Positions 1 to 7,826 of a stretch of DNA of 46,130 nt are shown in pieces. The position numbers and the translations under genes were made by a program. Source of the stretch: a virus; IMG/VR virus record IMGVR_UViG_3300037882_002792, positions 1-46,130 of that record; one strand, 5' to 3'. How positions within the stretch are numbered: position 1 is the stretch's first letter; every line of letters begins with the position of its first letter. Below the pieces are notes generated by a model that saw only the letters and a program-made list of their open reading frames with translations, was not told the origin of the DNA and searched no databases.

Positions 1-248
1 AGTCCCGGCCCACGGTCGTTGACGAAAAGCTCAACCCACTGGCTGAAGGCGATAACAAGCCCTACGCCGGTTGCTACGTCAACTGCACTGTGCGCCTCTG
101 GGCCCAGGATGACCCCAAGTGGGGCAAACGCGTCAACGCCCAGCTCAAGGCGGTCCAATTCTGCGCTGATGGGACTCCCTTTGGGGAAGCTCCTGTTGCT
201 GCGGAGGAGGAGTTTGACGAGGTTGACGGTGCCGATGATTGCCTGTAA
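1..248 (+). CDS. DUF2815 protein, C-terminal fragment (partial, 5' end outside the window)
   Basis: The reading frame that starts at base 3 is open from the window edge and stops with TAA at 246-248. It encodes the typical C-terminal half of DUF2815, a phage family thought to bind single-stranded DNA. The visible core reads RPTVVDEKLNPL, then PYAGCYVNCTVRLWAQ, then GKRVNAQLKAVQF, with an acidic tail. The matching N-terminal half is at the other end of the window (45684-46070), so this is one gene cut by the window ends. It sits between the DUF2800 nuclease and the DNA polymerase, the usual place in this replication module. I see the homology by motif only. The ssDNA-binding role is a family inference. 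Confidence 0.85.
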   Translation, partial: SRPTVVDEKLNPLAEGDNKPYAGCYVNCTVRLWAQDDPKWGKRVNAQLKAVQFCADGTPFGEAPVAAEEEFDEVDGADDCL

Positions 249-351
249 CCAATTCCTGCACCGCTGCAAGGCGGTGTGGGTCTCAGGAGCGGAGCTGGGC
301 GCGTGTGTGCGCCAAGGGTGAAAACAGCTCCGCTCCCTAGACCTACATCGA
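249..351 (+). other. Structured intergenic RNA: nested hairpins before the HNH gene
   Basis: This 103-bp gap holds two strong potential structures. The first is caccgc (259-264) pairing with gcggtg (271-276). The second is a perfect 12-bp inverted repeat, ggagcggagctg (286-297) with cagctccgctcc (325-336), whose loop contains a further GGCGC/GCGCC stem (298-302 with 309-313). No T-run follows, so it does not look like a classic terminator. It could be a processing site, an attenuator or part of a larger RNA element linked to the HNH gene. Confidence 0.5.
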
Positions 352-804
352 ATGAAGCTCAACCAACTGCAACGTGACATTGTCCTGGAGACGCTCCAGG
401 GAACAACACGCAATTGTCGGCATTGCGGCCGGGTTATCCTGGGGAGACGTGGATACCAGTGTGGTTCTTGCGTTGACAAAGCGTGCCGCAACAAGGAGCC
501 AGGGCTGATCACGCGAGCTTACGCCAACCTCAAGGCCAGCGCCAAAAGACGCCGCAAGGAGTTTCTGCTGACCAAGGAGGAGTTTGCCGCGTTCTGCGAG
601 CGGACCCAATACCACGTCCTCCGTGGGAGGTCTCCCAACTCCCTGACCGTGGACCGGATTGACACCAACGGTCCTTACGCAATCAACAACATACGTGTTC
701 TCAACCACGCCGCCAACTCGACTCGCGACAGCGTCCCTTACGCAGAGTTCATGGTTGATGGAAAGTTTGACGCCAGCGCCTACTTTGGCTGGGACATGAC
801 ATGA
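352..804 (+). CDS. HNH endonuclease-like protein with two CxxC knuckles
   Basis: The product has 150 aa. Residues 22-40 hold two zinc-knuckle pairs (CRHC and CGSC). About residues 99-117 carry the HNH-type pattern TVDRIDTNGPYAINNIRVL followed by an N. Such proteins cut or nick DNA and are often free-standing homing endonucleases or packaging nucleases in phages. The gene stops inside the start of the DNA polymerase gene (ATGA-type overlap at 801-804), so the two are translationally coupled. The start has no Shine-Dalgarno. It lies just after the structured spacer and after the DUF2815 gene that is interrupted at the window ends, a typical setting for a homing endonuclease. That role is inference. 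Confidence 0.75.
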   Translation: MKLNQLQRDIVLETLQGTTRNCRHCGRVILGRRGYQCGSCVDKACRNKEPGLITRAYANLKASAKRRRKEFLLTKEEFAAFCERTQYHVLRGRSPNSLTVDRIDTNGPYAINNIRVLNHAANSTRDSVPYAEFMVDGKFDASAYFGWDMT

Positions 805-2867
805 ACATACTTCACCTTGACTACGAGTCCTTCAGCGCTGCCAACCTCAAGAAGGTTGGCGCGTATCGTTACGCAGCTGATCCAAGCACCAGGATTCTGA
901 TGATGGCGATTGCCCTCAACGATGAGGAGCCGCGCATGCTGTTCCCTCAGGAGGTCCTGGACGCCTTTGGCTGGGAGCAGGACCCAGTTGCCTTAGACTG
1001 GTTCGCCCTCGCCCAGGACCCAGAGACGCTTGTTTACGCACACAACGCTGGGTTTGAGGTGGCGGTCAGCTCCTACCGCCTTGAAGAGGACCTGGGCCTG
1101 ACTCCCCCTCCCCTGAGATCGTGGCGCTGCACCGCTGCGATGGCGCGGATGGCCGCGTTGCCCTACGGCCTTGAGGACGTGGCCGCGCTGTTGGGCCTGG
1201 AGGAGCAGAAGGACAAGGCTGGCTCCGCCCTCATCAAGCTGTTCTGCACGCCCCAGAAGGTGGGGAAAAACAAGGGAGTGCGGATACTGCCGTGGAACGC
1301 AGTCGAAAAGTTCAACGCCTTCATCGGTTACTGCAAACAGGACGTGCGCACTGAGAGGTCCGTCCACAAGAAGCTCAGGCACTTTGACTTCCGTGGCGCA
1401 GCCGCCAGGACCTTCATGACCGACACGGTCATCAACCAACGCGGCATCCCGGTCAACGTCCCTGCCCTCCGCAAGGCCAAGGTCCTGATTGACATGGCTC
1501 AAGGCCGTGAAGGTCAGGAGTTCAGGGACATCACCGGCCTGGGCGCGTCTCAGGTCATCGCCGTCAAGAAGTGGTTCGCCCAACGAGGCTACACAGGAGC
1601 GGACATGACCGCCGTCAGCGTGGAGCGTGCGCTCACCGACACGTCCTGGGCTGACTCGCCTGAGACGCTCCAGGCCATGAAGCTCAAGCAAAGCCTCTCC
1701 TACTCCGCCACCGCAAAGGTCGCCACGATGTTGAACTGCGACTGCGGAGACGGCGTGGTGCGAGGGACGCTCATGTTTTACGGTGCCGGTCCTGGGCGCT
1801 GGTCTGGGAAGCTGATCCAGCCCCAGAACTTCAAACGACCCACCCTCAAGGACACCCAGGAAGCTTACCGGGACCTGTGCAACGGAGCGTCCTTTGACCA
1901 CATTGAGCTGCTCTACGGTCCGGTCCTTGAGGTGATTGCCTCCTGCATACGCCACTTCATGCAACGCCCCAAGGGCAACATGTATGACGTGGACTACTCC
2001 TCCATTGAAGCGCGAGGCGTCTGCTGGCTGGCTGGTCAGGAGGACGCCTTGGAGCGCTACCGCAACGATGAGGACGCTTACATTGACATGGCCGCCTACA
2101 TCTTCAACCGCAGGATTGAGGACGTGACCAAGGAGGAGCGCTGGTTGGGCAAACAGACCGTCCTGGGCTGTGGATACCAGATGGGCTGGCAGAAGTTTCT
2201 GGACCAGTGTCTGTTGAACGCTGAAAAATACAAGATCAAGGGGATTGTCGTCACCAAGGAAATGGCCCAAAGCGGAGTCACCGCCTACCGGGAAAAATAC
2301 AACATGGTGAAGCAGCTCTGGGATGACACCAGGAGAGCGGCCACAAACGCCATCATCCACCCAGGCAAACCGTTCAAGGCAGGGAAGCTCCTGACCTTCA
2401 CCGTGCTGACCCTCAACGGGATACCTTATCTGGCCATGCAGCTGCCGTCTAGGCGCAGCATCGTTTACCCCTGGCCCAAGATTGAGAAGGTGATGCGGAC
2501 CTATGAGCGCGAGGAAATGCGCAACGGAGTCCTTGTCAAGGTCAAGGAGCGCAAGCTGGAGAACACCATCACCTACTACGGCAAGATCAAGGACAAGCTC
2601 TGGGGGAGAGTCCAGACCTACGGCGGCAGTCTCGTGGAGAACGCAACACAGGGACTGGCCGCAGACGTAATGAGCAACGGAGCGGCCAACGCCCTGGAGC
2701 GTGGACACGACGTCATAACCCTCATTCATGACCAGGCACTCGCTGCGGAGAACACCAAGCTTGGGCTCCAGAGCTTTATTGATGCCCTCACGGACCTCCC
2801 GCCCTGGGCCGCAGGTCTCCCCATCAAGGCCGATGGCAAGGTTGTCCCCTTTTACCTCAAACTATGA
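801..2867 (+). CDS. Family A DNA polymerase with 3'-5' exonuclease domain (phage type)
   Basis: The product has 688 aa and should replicate the phage genome. The N-terminal DnaQ-like exonuclease starts with LDYES (D7, E9) and continues with HNAGFEVA. Polymerase motifs follow: GAGPGRWSGKLIQPQN, motif A DVDYSSIEAR with D398, motif B starting at K451 and running into GYQMG, and motif C near residue 643. Motif C reads HDQ rather than the common HDE. There is no 5'-3' exonuclease domain, as expected for this phage class. The ATG overlaps the HNH stop codon, and the next small gene starts inside the polymerase stop. The order DUF2800, DUF2815, PolA, VRR-NUC, SNF2 helicase is a well-known phage replication module. 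Confidence 0.95.
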   Translation: MNILHLDYESFSAANLKKVGAYRYAADPSTRILMMAIALNDEEPRMLFPQEVLDAFGWEQDPVALDWFALAQDPETLVYAHNAGFEVAVSSYRLEEDLGLTPPPLRSWRCTAAMARMAALPYGLEDVAALLGLEEQKDKAGSALIKLFCTPQKVGKNKGVRILPWNAVEKFNAFIGYCKQDVRTERSVHKKLRHFDFRGAAARTFMTDTVINQRGIPVNVPALRKAKVLIDMAQGREGQEFRDITGLGASQVIAVKKWFAQRGYTGADMTAVSVERALTDTSWADSPETLQAMKLKQSLSYSATAKVATMLNCDCGDGVVRGTLMFYGAGPGRWSGKLIQPQNFKRPTLKDTQEAYRDLCNGASFDHIELLYGPVLEVIASCIRHFMQRPKGNMYDVDYSSIEARGVCWLAGQEDALERYRNDEDAYIDMAAYIFNRRIEDVTKEERWLGKQTVLGCGYQMGWQKFLDQCLLNAEKYKIKGIVVTKEMAQSGVTAYREKYNMVKQLWDDTRRAATNAIIHPGKPFKAGKLLTFTVLTLNGIPYLAMQLPSRRSIVYPWPKIEKVMRTYEREEMRNGVLVKVKERKLENTITYYGKIKDKLWGRVQTYGGSLVENATQGLAADVMSNGAANALERGHDVITLIHDQALAAENTKLGLQSFIDALTDLPPWAAGLPIKADGKVVPFYLKL

Positions 2868-3031
2868 CCACTGAAAAACTCAAAAAGAAGCTCAAGGGAC
2901 TTGCCTCAAGAGGCGACAACCTGGCCGTGGAAACGCTCAAATACATTGAGCATCTGGAGCAGCAGAACACGCAAGCAGTTGCCCGCATCATTCAACTTGA
3001 CCCGTCTGCGCTTGACCCTGACAAGGGTTGA
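2864..3031 (+). CDS. Small hypothetical protein, 55 aa, helical
   Basis: An ATG that overlaps the polymerase stop codon (ATGA at 2864-2867) opens a 55-aa frame. The protein is Lys/Leu rich at the N-terminus (MTTEKLKKKLKGLASRG) and looks like a single amphipathic helix followed by a short tail ending LDPDKG. I recognise no family. The coupling to the polymerase gene is the main evidence that it is real. The position suggests a replication accessory role, but this is inference. Confidence 0.6.
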   Translation: MTTEKLKKKLKGLASRGDNLAVETLKYIEHLEQQNTQAVARIIQLDPSALDPDKG

Positions 3032-3047
3032 CCTTTTCTTCCCTAAA

Positions 3048-3293
3048 ATGAAAACACTTTTCCCCAAGGAAGAAAAACTCACCCCCAAGATCGTTGAGGA
3101 ACTGTCCCCAATGATACGCAGTTGGACCACGCTCAACGAGGTCCTGCGTGAGGACACTGTCCCGGTCTCCACGCTGCGGCACCTCCTCACGATTGAGGCG
3201 AGAGGACGCAAACGCCCAGGCATACTTGAGCCATTGATTGGCCGCATCTGCTCCAGGGAGCGCAAGCGGCTGTGGAAACTGTGCAATGGCTAA
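3048..3293 (+). CDS. Small basic hypothetical protein, 81 aa
   Basis: The ATG at 3048 is preceded by a T/C-rich stretch and no Shine-Dalgarno. The 81-aa product is rich in Arg/Lys toward the C-terminus (RGRKRPGILEPLIGR, then CSRERKRLWKLCNG), so nucleic-acid contact is possible. The middle has helix-turn-helix-like spacing, but I do not recognise a family. The stop overlaps the start of the VRR-NUC gene, so it belongs to the polymerase operon. A longer upstream reading is possible in the same frame but would overlap the preceding gene. Confidence 0.6.
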   Translation: MKTLFPKEEKLTPKIVEELSPMIRSWTTLNEVLREDTVPVSTLRHLLTIEARGRKRPGILEPLIGRICSRERKRLWKLCNG

Positions 3294-3597
3294 GTCCCGC
3301 CAGCGCGAGGCGTCAGTGGAGGGTGCGGTTGTTCAATACGCGTTGAAGCGAAAGGTCCTGACGTGCAAGTTCACGAGCCCAGGCAACAAGGGAGTCCCGG
3401 ACCGCATGTTTATATTTGAGGGCAGGACTATGTTCTTGGAGTTCAAACGGTTAGGAGAGCGTCCCACCAAGCTCCAGGGGCATTGGCTCTCCAAGCTTGG
3501 CGGCCACGGCGCGATGGCGTCCTGGGTGGACAACGTCCCAGACGGCAAGCGCATGGTGGACTCCCTCGTAGCCGGCAGGGACGAAACATTGTTGTGA
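3286..3597 (+). CDS. VRR-NUC domain nuclease
   Basis: This 103-aa protein is a minimal VRR-NUC (PD-(D/E)XK superfamily) nuclease. The key residues are visible: E12 in the first helix, GVPDR with D39, and the LEFKR core with E52 and K54. Stand-alone phage VRR-NUC proteins of about 100 aa are believed to act as structure-specific nucleases in replication and recombination. It starts within the end of the preceding small gene, and its TGA overlaps the GTG of the helicase gene. This VRR-NUC/SNF2 helicase pair next to PolA is common in phages and implies joint work at replication intermediates. Confidence 0.9.
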   Translation: MAKSRQREASVEGAVVQYALKRKVLTCKFTSPGNKGVPDRMFIFEGRTMFLEFKRLGERPTKLQGHWLSKLGGHGAMASWVDNVPDGKRMVDSLVAGRDETLL

Positions 3598-5015
3598 AAA
3601 CCTGGATACCATCTGAGCCTCAGACGCTCGCCCTGAAGCACCTCCGCAACGACCGCGCTGCCCTGTTCATGGGCTGCGGCCTGGGCAAGACCTCCGTGGT
3701 GCTCCACCGCCTCGCAGAGCTGTTCTCAGACGGTGCCACGGATGGTGCCCTGGTGGTGGCCCCGTTGCGCGTCTGCAACCTCACCTGGCCGTCTGAGATC
3801 GCAAAGTGGGCTGGGCTCAGAGGTCTCACCGTGACCAACCTCCGCACGCCACAGGGCCAGGCGCAGCTGGCACGCCGCAAGGGCGATATCTACCTGTGCA
3901 ACTACGAGGCGTTGCCCAAGCTCCGTGACTCCGCCTTCCGCAACAAGCGGGTGGGCTTTCTTGGCTTTGACACGGTGATCTGGGATGAGAGCACCAAGGC
4001 CAAGAACCACAAGAGCATGCGGGTGAACTCCGTCAAGCCTCTGTTCCACAAGCACTGCAAACGCCACTGGGGAATGACCGGCACTCCCTCGCCCAACGGG
4101 CTGCTTGACCTGTTCGCCCAGGTCCGGTTGTTGGATGGGGGAGACCGCCTGGGGAAGTCCTACCAGACCTACAAGGAAGCGTATTTCAAGCCACTGGATT
4201 ACAACGGCTACAACTGGGTCCCCAAGGACGGCGCACGTGAGCGCATCTACCAGAAGCTCAAAGGCTTTGCGCTCACGCTCAAGAGCAGCGATTGGCTTGA
4301 CATCCCGGACACCGTGGAGGAGGATGTTGAGCTGAACCTCAGCAAAGGCACCAAGGACCGGTATGAGGAGCTGGAGCGCGAGCTGCTGCTGGAGATGGAG
4401 CTGGGGACCATAGTTGCGAACAACGCCGCAGTGCTTGTCAACAAGCTCCTCCAGCTCTCCTCTGGTGCGATCTACTCCCAGGAGGAGGTCCCAGGTGAGG
4501 AGAAGCTTCAGACCGTCGTGCACCACATCCACGACTCCAAGGTGATGCGCCTCGCGCAAATGTGCGCGTCCCTCGCGAAAAGCCGCAAGCCCGTCCTGAT
4601 TGGCGTCCAGTTCAGACACGAGCAGGAGCGGATTATGAAGGCGGTCCCTGGCGCGGTCCGCTTTGACCAGGCCACCACGGAGAGGGCGCAACAGGTCCTG
4701 ATTGACAAGTGGAACAGGCGCCAGATTCCAGCCCTAATCGCCAACCCAGCGTCCATGGCCCACGGGCTCAACCTCCAGGAGGGCGGCAGCAACATCATCT
4801 GGTTCACAATGCCTTGGAGCCGTGAGCTTTACGACCAGTTCAACGCCCGCCTAGCCCGCACCGGTCAGGAGGAGATCACGACCGTCCAGCGGCTCGTGAT
4901 GGCCGGGACGATGGATGAGGTTGTTTTGGAGGCGTTGCGGGGCAAGGAGGAGGAGCAGACCGCACTCCTAGACGCCCTGCGCGTGTGGAGGGAACACAAA
5001 CTTGTGATTGGATGA
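3594..5015 (+). CDS. SNF2-type DEAD/DEAH helicase
   Basis: The 473-aa product is a superfamily 2 helicase/translocase. Walker A is GCGLGKT at residues 27-33. Motif II is DEST at D131-E132. The GMTGTPSPNG motif III region follows, and RLARTGQ near the C-terminus is motif VI. The start is a GTG that overlaps the VRR-NUC stop (GTGA at 3594-3597). A longer in-frame reading exists upstream but would run through the nuclease gene. The last five codons and the stop lie inside a 50-bp sequence that is repeated downstream at 7827. The helicase probably remodels replication forks together with the nuclease and polymerase. Confidence 0.92.
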   Translation: MKTWIPSEPQTLALKHLRNDRAALFMGCGLGKTSVVLHRLAELFSDGATDGALVVAPLRVCNLTWPSEIAKWAGLRGLTVTNLRTPQGQAQLARRKGDIYLCNYEALPKLRDSAFRNKRVGFLGFDTVIWDESTKAKNHKSMRVNSVKPLFHKHCKRHWGMTGTPSPNGLLDLFAQVRLLDGGDRLGKSYQTYKEAYFKPLDYNGYNWVPKDGARERIYQKLKGFALTLKSSDWLDIPDTVEEDVELNLSKGTKDRYEELERELLLEMELGTIVANNAAVLVNKLLQLSSGAIYSQEEVPGEEKLQTVVHHIHDSKVMRLAQMCASLAKSRKPVLIGVQFRHEQERIMKAVPGAVRFDQATTERAQQVLIDKWNRRQIPALIANPASMAHGLNLQEGGSNIIWFTMPWSRELYDQFNARLARTGQEEITTVQRLVMAGTMDEVVLEALRGKEEEQTALLDALRVWREHKLVIG

Positions 5016-5080
5016 AGATTTATCTTGAAGCTCGCGAGGTTTTCCCTTTTGCTGATGACCGAACCACTAACCACTGAATC
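5001..5080 (+). promoter_or_regulatory. Recurrent CTCGCGAG leader element, copy A
   Basis: TTGAAG (5025-5030) is followed directly by the 8-bp palindrome CTCGCGAG (5031-5038) and then GTTTTCCCTTTT. The leader ends in gaaccactaaccactgaatc directly before the ATG at 5081. Bases 5001-5050 match copy B (7827-7876) at 46 of 50 positions, and this copy includes the helicase stop codon. The site likely controls the genes that follow, as a promoter or an operator. No standard -10 box is obvious. Confidence 0.6.
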
Positions 5081-5302
5081 ATGAAAACCATCACTGCCTT
5101 TCGCGCTCTCCGCAAAAACAGACTTGCTTCCTCCAGCGAGTCGAAACCATACAAAGTCCGCTCCGTGAACAAGGACGGGACTATAAGCAAAGCTCAAGTC
5201 ACCTCCTTTTGCGAGTTTGCCACCAAAGGACAAGCGGAGGTCGCAATGGACCAAATGTCTAAGCTCAACCCAGGCAGACAGTTCGCTGTCACCTTCAACT
5301 GA
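5081..5302 (+). CDS. Hypothetical protein, 73 aa
   Basis: The ATG follows the ACCACT-type leader of element A. The 73-aa product is basic at the N-terminus (MKTITAFRALRKNRLASS) and has a KVRSVNKDGTISKA segment that could form a small beta-rich fold. It resembles in layout the small gene at 7903, which also follows a copy of this leader, but the sequences are not clearly homologous. I recognise no family. It is the first gene of a run of small early genes leading to the modification cluster. Confidence 0.6.
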   Translation: MKTITAFRALRKNRLASSSESKPYKVRSVNKDGTISKAQVTSFCEFATKGQAEVAMDQMSKLNPGRQFAVTFN

Positions 5303-5308
5303 ATTGCC

Positions 5309-5617
5309 ATGAAACTCAAAGCCACCCCAACCTCTCAATCCCTCCCGGAACATCTCTGGGACGCTCTCGCTGACAGCCAGATCACCCTCACCGCCCACGA
5401 TGAGTGCCCACTCCCCTGGGACGCCTCATTTGAGGTCCAGGGTGAGACGATTGTTGTCTCAGGCGGTGCCGGCCCATCCGGGTTTGGCGACTGCGTTGTC
5501 AAGGTCCCTCGCGACTCCTTCAACCTCTGCTACGACGTTGAGCTGACCTACCCGGAAAACCTCCCGCACGGAGCGGTGGAGGAGCTTCAAACCCTTGGCT
5601 GGGAGGTCGTGCTGTGA
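5309..5617 (+). CDS. Hypothetical protein, 102 aa
   Basis: This 102-aa acidic protein starts six bases after the preceding gene. It has a beta-rich middle part (DASFEVQGETIVVSGGAG) and ends with ELQTLGWEVVL. I do not recognise the family. Its stop overlaps the GTG of the next gene (GTGA), so it is part of a coupled string of small genes from 5081 to 6288 ahead of the DNA-modification genes. Confidence 0.6.
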   Translation: MKLKATPTSQSLPEHLWDALADSQITLTAHDECPLPWDASFEVQGETIVVSGGAGPSGFGDCVVKVPRDSFNLCYDVELTYPENLPHGAVEELQTLGWEVVL

Positions 5618-5847
5618 GCCTTCCTGAACGTCTCCTGGAGTTTCTTTCCACCGGTCCCGCCTGCTCCAGGGACCTCACTGAGGCCATCTATGGCATTCAG
5701 TTCACCCACGACCAGCACGCAGCCGTCTGCACCGCCTTGCGCCGTCTCCACGACCAGGACCGGATAAAGCGGAGAGACTTTGACGGCACGCTCCTCCACC
5801 GCCTTGACGACGGGCACCACCTTTACCACTATGAAGCTAAACCCTGA
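5614..5847 (+). CDS. Small winged-helix-like protein, 77 aa
   Basis: A GTG start overlaps the previous stop codon. The 77-aa product has the spacing of a winged helix-turn-helix: a first helix (LPERLLEFLSTGP), a turn, a second helix (SRDLTEAIYG), a recognition-like helix (AAVCTALRRLHDQDRIKRRD) and a wing (GTLLHRLDDGHHLYHYE). It may be a small DNA-binding regulator. This is a fold guess from pattern, with no family match. The next gene starts inside its 3' end at 5831. Confidence 0.5.
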   Translation: MSLPERLLEFLSTGPACSRDLTEAIYGIQFTHDQHAAVCTALRRLHDQDRIKRRDFDGTLLHRLDDGHHLYHYEAKP

Positions 5848-6064
5848 ACAGTTCCCAGGAGCCTGCGAGCTTTTGACCTGGAGCAAACCAGGCGGTCCAT
5901 CCCTGATTGACCGTGCCGCAGACGACATCAGAAAGCTCGCTGGGCTCATCCCAGAGCCACATGCGCCGCCGTCTATCACCTCCAAGGTCATCCCCCTCAC
6001 GCCCTGGGTCCCGGAGGTTGCCCCCAAGAAGGTCGTTTCAAACATTGACGAGTCCCTTCTATGA
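5831..6064 (+). CDS. Hypothetical protein, 77 aa, proline-rich
   Basis: The ATG at 5831 lies inside the end of the winged-helix gene (17-bp overlap). The 77-aa product begins MKLNPEQFPGACELLTW, then has a short helix (LIDRAADDIRKLAGL) and a Pro-rich tail. I recognise no family. The stop overlaps the ATG of the next gene (ATGA at 6061-6064), which supports translation of this frame. Confidence 0.5.
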   Translation: MKLNPEQFPGACELLTWSKPGGPSLIDRAADDIRKLAGLIPEPHAPPSITSKVIPLTPWVPEVAPKKVVSNIDESLL

Positions 6065-6288
6065 CCTCCTTCACCGCACATTACTCCCTGGCCGACAGCG
6101 GCCTAGTTGAGGTCGTCACCGTGGCCGGGATGTCCAAAGGCGTCAGCCTCCACTGTTCCGGCGCAATCGTTGTTGACGGTCAACCGCACGTCGCACTGTT
6201 GATGACCTACAGCGCTCTCAAGGACCTTGGGTTCACTGGGACTGAGGCTATTCACATAATGAACCTCTTCAACAGCAGCTTCACATGA
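6061..6288 (+). CDS. Hypothetical protein, 75 aa
   Basis: The 75-aa product starts in an ATGA overlap with the upstream gene and itself ends in an ATGA overlap with the transferase gene at 6285. It looks like a small alpha/beta protein (VEVVTVAGMSKGVSLH, then GQPHVALLMTYSALKDLGF). I recognise no family. The tight coupling to the DNA base modification gene hints at a role in, or co-expression with, that pathway. Confidence 0.55.
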   Translation: MTSFTAHYSLADSGLVEVVTVAGMSKGVSLHCSGAIVVDGQPHVALLMTYSALKDLGFTGTEAIHIMNLFNSSFT

Positions 6289-7259
6289 ACCGCAAACAAG
6301 ATTTCATCCGCTTCTGGGCCCAGACCGTCCTGATGGCCGACTGCGACACGCACATCTACCTCCCCCTCTGGTGCGCTCAACGATCTGGCCAGGACTCCAC
6401 GGAGGAGCTGGCCTGGCTCGCCTGGCTCACTGCGATCACCTACAATGGTCCCACGGCCTTGGCGGTGTTTGACCATTTCCCCCGGACTCCTGTTGACTCC
6501 ACGGAGCTGGGGAAGCTCAACGCCTGGAACAAGGCCAACAAGACTCTCCTCCCCCACGGAGCAGACCAGAAGTGGTTCCGTGGACGCCTTGCGGACGCAA
6601 CAGCCGGTCTCCTGGCAGTGACGGGCGTCAATATCGGTGCGTTCTTCCAACAGCGGAGCTTCAAGGAAGCCTGGGACGCAGTCACGGCGATAAACGGCGT
6701 GGGACGCTACACCGCGTGGCTGTTCCTCCAGGCCATCTCACGCATGCTCGATCTCAACTACCACCCCAACTCCCTTGACCTGGGCGACAGCTCCAGTGAC
6801 ATGAACCGCAGGGGAGTCTGCATGGCAATGGGACAGGACGAAAAAGCCGTGAAGGGCTACAAGTTTAGCCGTCAGGAGATTGTGGAGCTTGAGACGTTCG
6901 CCAGCGAGTGCTACTGGACCGTGAGCGGCAGGACCAAGGAGCCAATGCCCCTGGACTACTTCACAATGGAGACCGCATTCTGCACCTTTGCCAAGCTGTT
7001 TCGCCCCAAGAATGGTCGTTACCTGGGATACGTCTGCGACCGCGTGATGGGCCAGATCGCAGAGGCACGCGTCAACGGTCTCGCGCCCATCACCACAATG
7101 GACCTTTTCGTCAAGTCCTGTTTCCATCCAGCGTTCCACAACAGCAAAGGTCCTGACGCCTCTCAATACGCAATCTACGCCAACGAGGGTGTTTTCACCA
7201 CCAAGCGTGAGGTTGCTCATGAAGCCAAGTCCAAACTCCACCTCCTCTCCTACTTATGA
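6285..7259 (+). CDS. Predicted amino acid/polyamine:DNA transferase (alpha-glutamyl/putrescinyl-thymine pyrophosphorylase family, ADDT-like)
   Basis: This 324-aa protein has a DNA-glycosylase-like helical core. A helix-hairpin-helix reads INGVGRYTAWLFLQ at residues 136-149. The N-terminal part has the aromatic pattern of this family (EELAWLAWLTAITYNGPTA), followed by WNKANKTLLPHGADQKWF. In phages with hypermodified thymine, such enzymes displace pyrophosphate from a 5-pyrophosphoryloxymethyl-uracil in DNA and attach an amine or amino acid. The neighbour at 7256 is the DNA kinase that makes that activated base, and a second, divergent transferase is at 8421. Starts and stops overlap (ATGA) on both sides. 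The family call is from pattern recognition; the donor amine is unknown. Confidence 0.75.
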   Translation: MNRKQDFIRFWAQTVLMADCDTHIYLPLWCAQRSGQDSTEELAWLAWLTAITYNGPTALAVFDHFPRTPVDSTELGKLNAWNKANKTLLPHGADQKWFRGRLADATAGLLAVTGVNIGAFFQQRSFKEAWDAVTAINGVGRYTAWLFLQAISRMLDLNYHPNSLDLGDSSSDMNRRGVCMAMGQDEKAVKGYKFSRQEIVELETFASECYWTVSGRTKEPMPLDYFTMETAFCTFAKLFRPKNGRYLGYVCDRVMGQIAEARVNGLAPITTMDLFVKSCFHPAFHNSKGPDASQYAIYANEGVFTTKREVAHEAKSKLHLLSYL

Positions 7260-7822
7260 TCTTCAACATACGTGGCTCCAATGGAGCCGGCAAATCAACG
7301 CTGGTCCGCAACGTCATGGCCCAGTTCAAGACACGCGAGCCAGTGTTCACTCCTGGGCGCAAGCAGCCTCTCTACTACCGCCTGTGGGTTGGGGAGAGGA
7401 GCGGCAGGCCGGACCTCATCGTGCTGGGCCACTACGAGTCTGAGTGCGGAGGTTGTGACACGATTCATTCCATGGATGAGACTTACGATCTTGTCCACAA
7501 GGCGGTCGCTGAGGCGGAGCACGTCATGTTTGAGGGGATATTGATCAGCCTCACATTCGGCCGCAACCAGGAGCTTCACGACCGCTACGGCCACGACGGT
7601 TTTATGGCCATCACGCTGGACCGGACCGCACAGGAATGCGTTGACGCGGTGGACGTTAGGCGTGCCGCCAAGGGCAAGGACAAGGGACGCCCTGACGGCG
7701 TGATCTCAAAGCACAAGGCGGTCGTCAGGACGCTCCAGCGGATGGATGAATTGGGCATGAACACGCGGCTCCTGACGAGAGAAAAGGCGTTCACCGCTGT
7801 GATGGAGAGTATGTTCCTCTGA
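7256..7822 (+). CDS. Predicted 5-hydroxymethyl-dU DNA kinase (P-loop kinase)
   Basis: The 188-aa product is a P-loop nucleoside/nucleic-acid kinase with Walker A GSNGAGKST at residues 7-15. A central segment has the acidic/aromatic pattern of this family (GHYESECGGCDTIHSMDE), and the LTFGRNQEL and DVRRAAKGKDKGRPDG segments contribute the lid. In hypermodified-thymine phages this kinase phosphorylates 5-hydroxymethyl-dU within DNA so that a transferase can install an amine. It lies directly between the two candidate transferases and overlaps the first by ATGA. Gene context raises confidence; without it the protein could be called only a phage P-loop kinase. Confidence 0.8.
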   Translation: MIFNIRGSNGAGKSTLVRNVMAQFKTREPVFTPGRKQPLYYRLWVGERSGRPDLIVLGHYESECGGCDTIHSMDETYDLVHKAVAEAEHVMFEGILISLTFGRNQELHDRYGHDGFMAITLDRTAQECVDAVDVRRAAKGKDKGRPDGVISKHKAVVRTLQRMDELGMNTRLLTREKAFTAVMESMFL

Positions 7823-7826
7823 CAAT

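Noticed and set aside
993-2729. A 578-codon open frame on the minus strand opposite the DNA polymerase gene
   Set aside because: It lies fully antisense to a clear polymerase gene; its product is low-complexity and has no family features. It arises from the strong third-position G/C bias.
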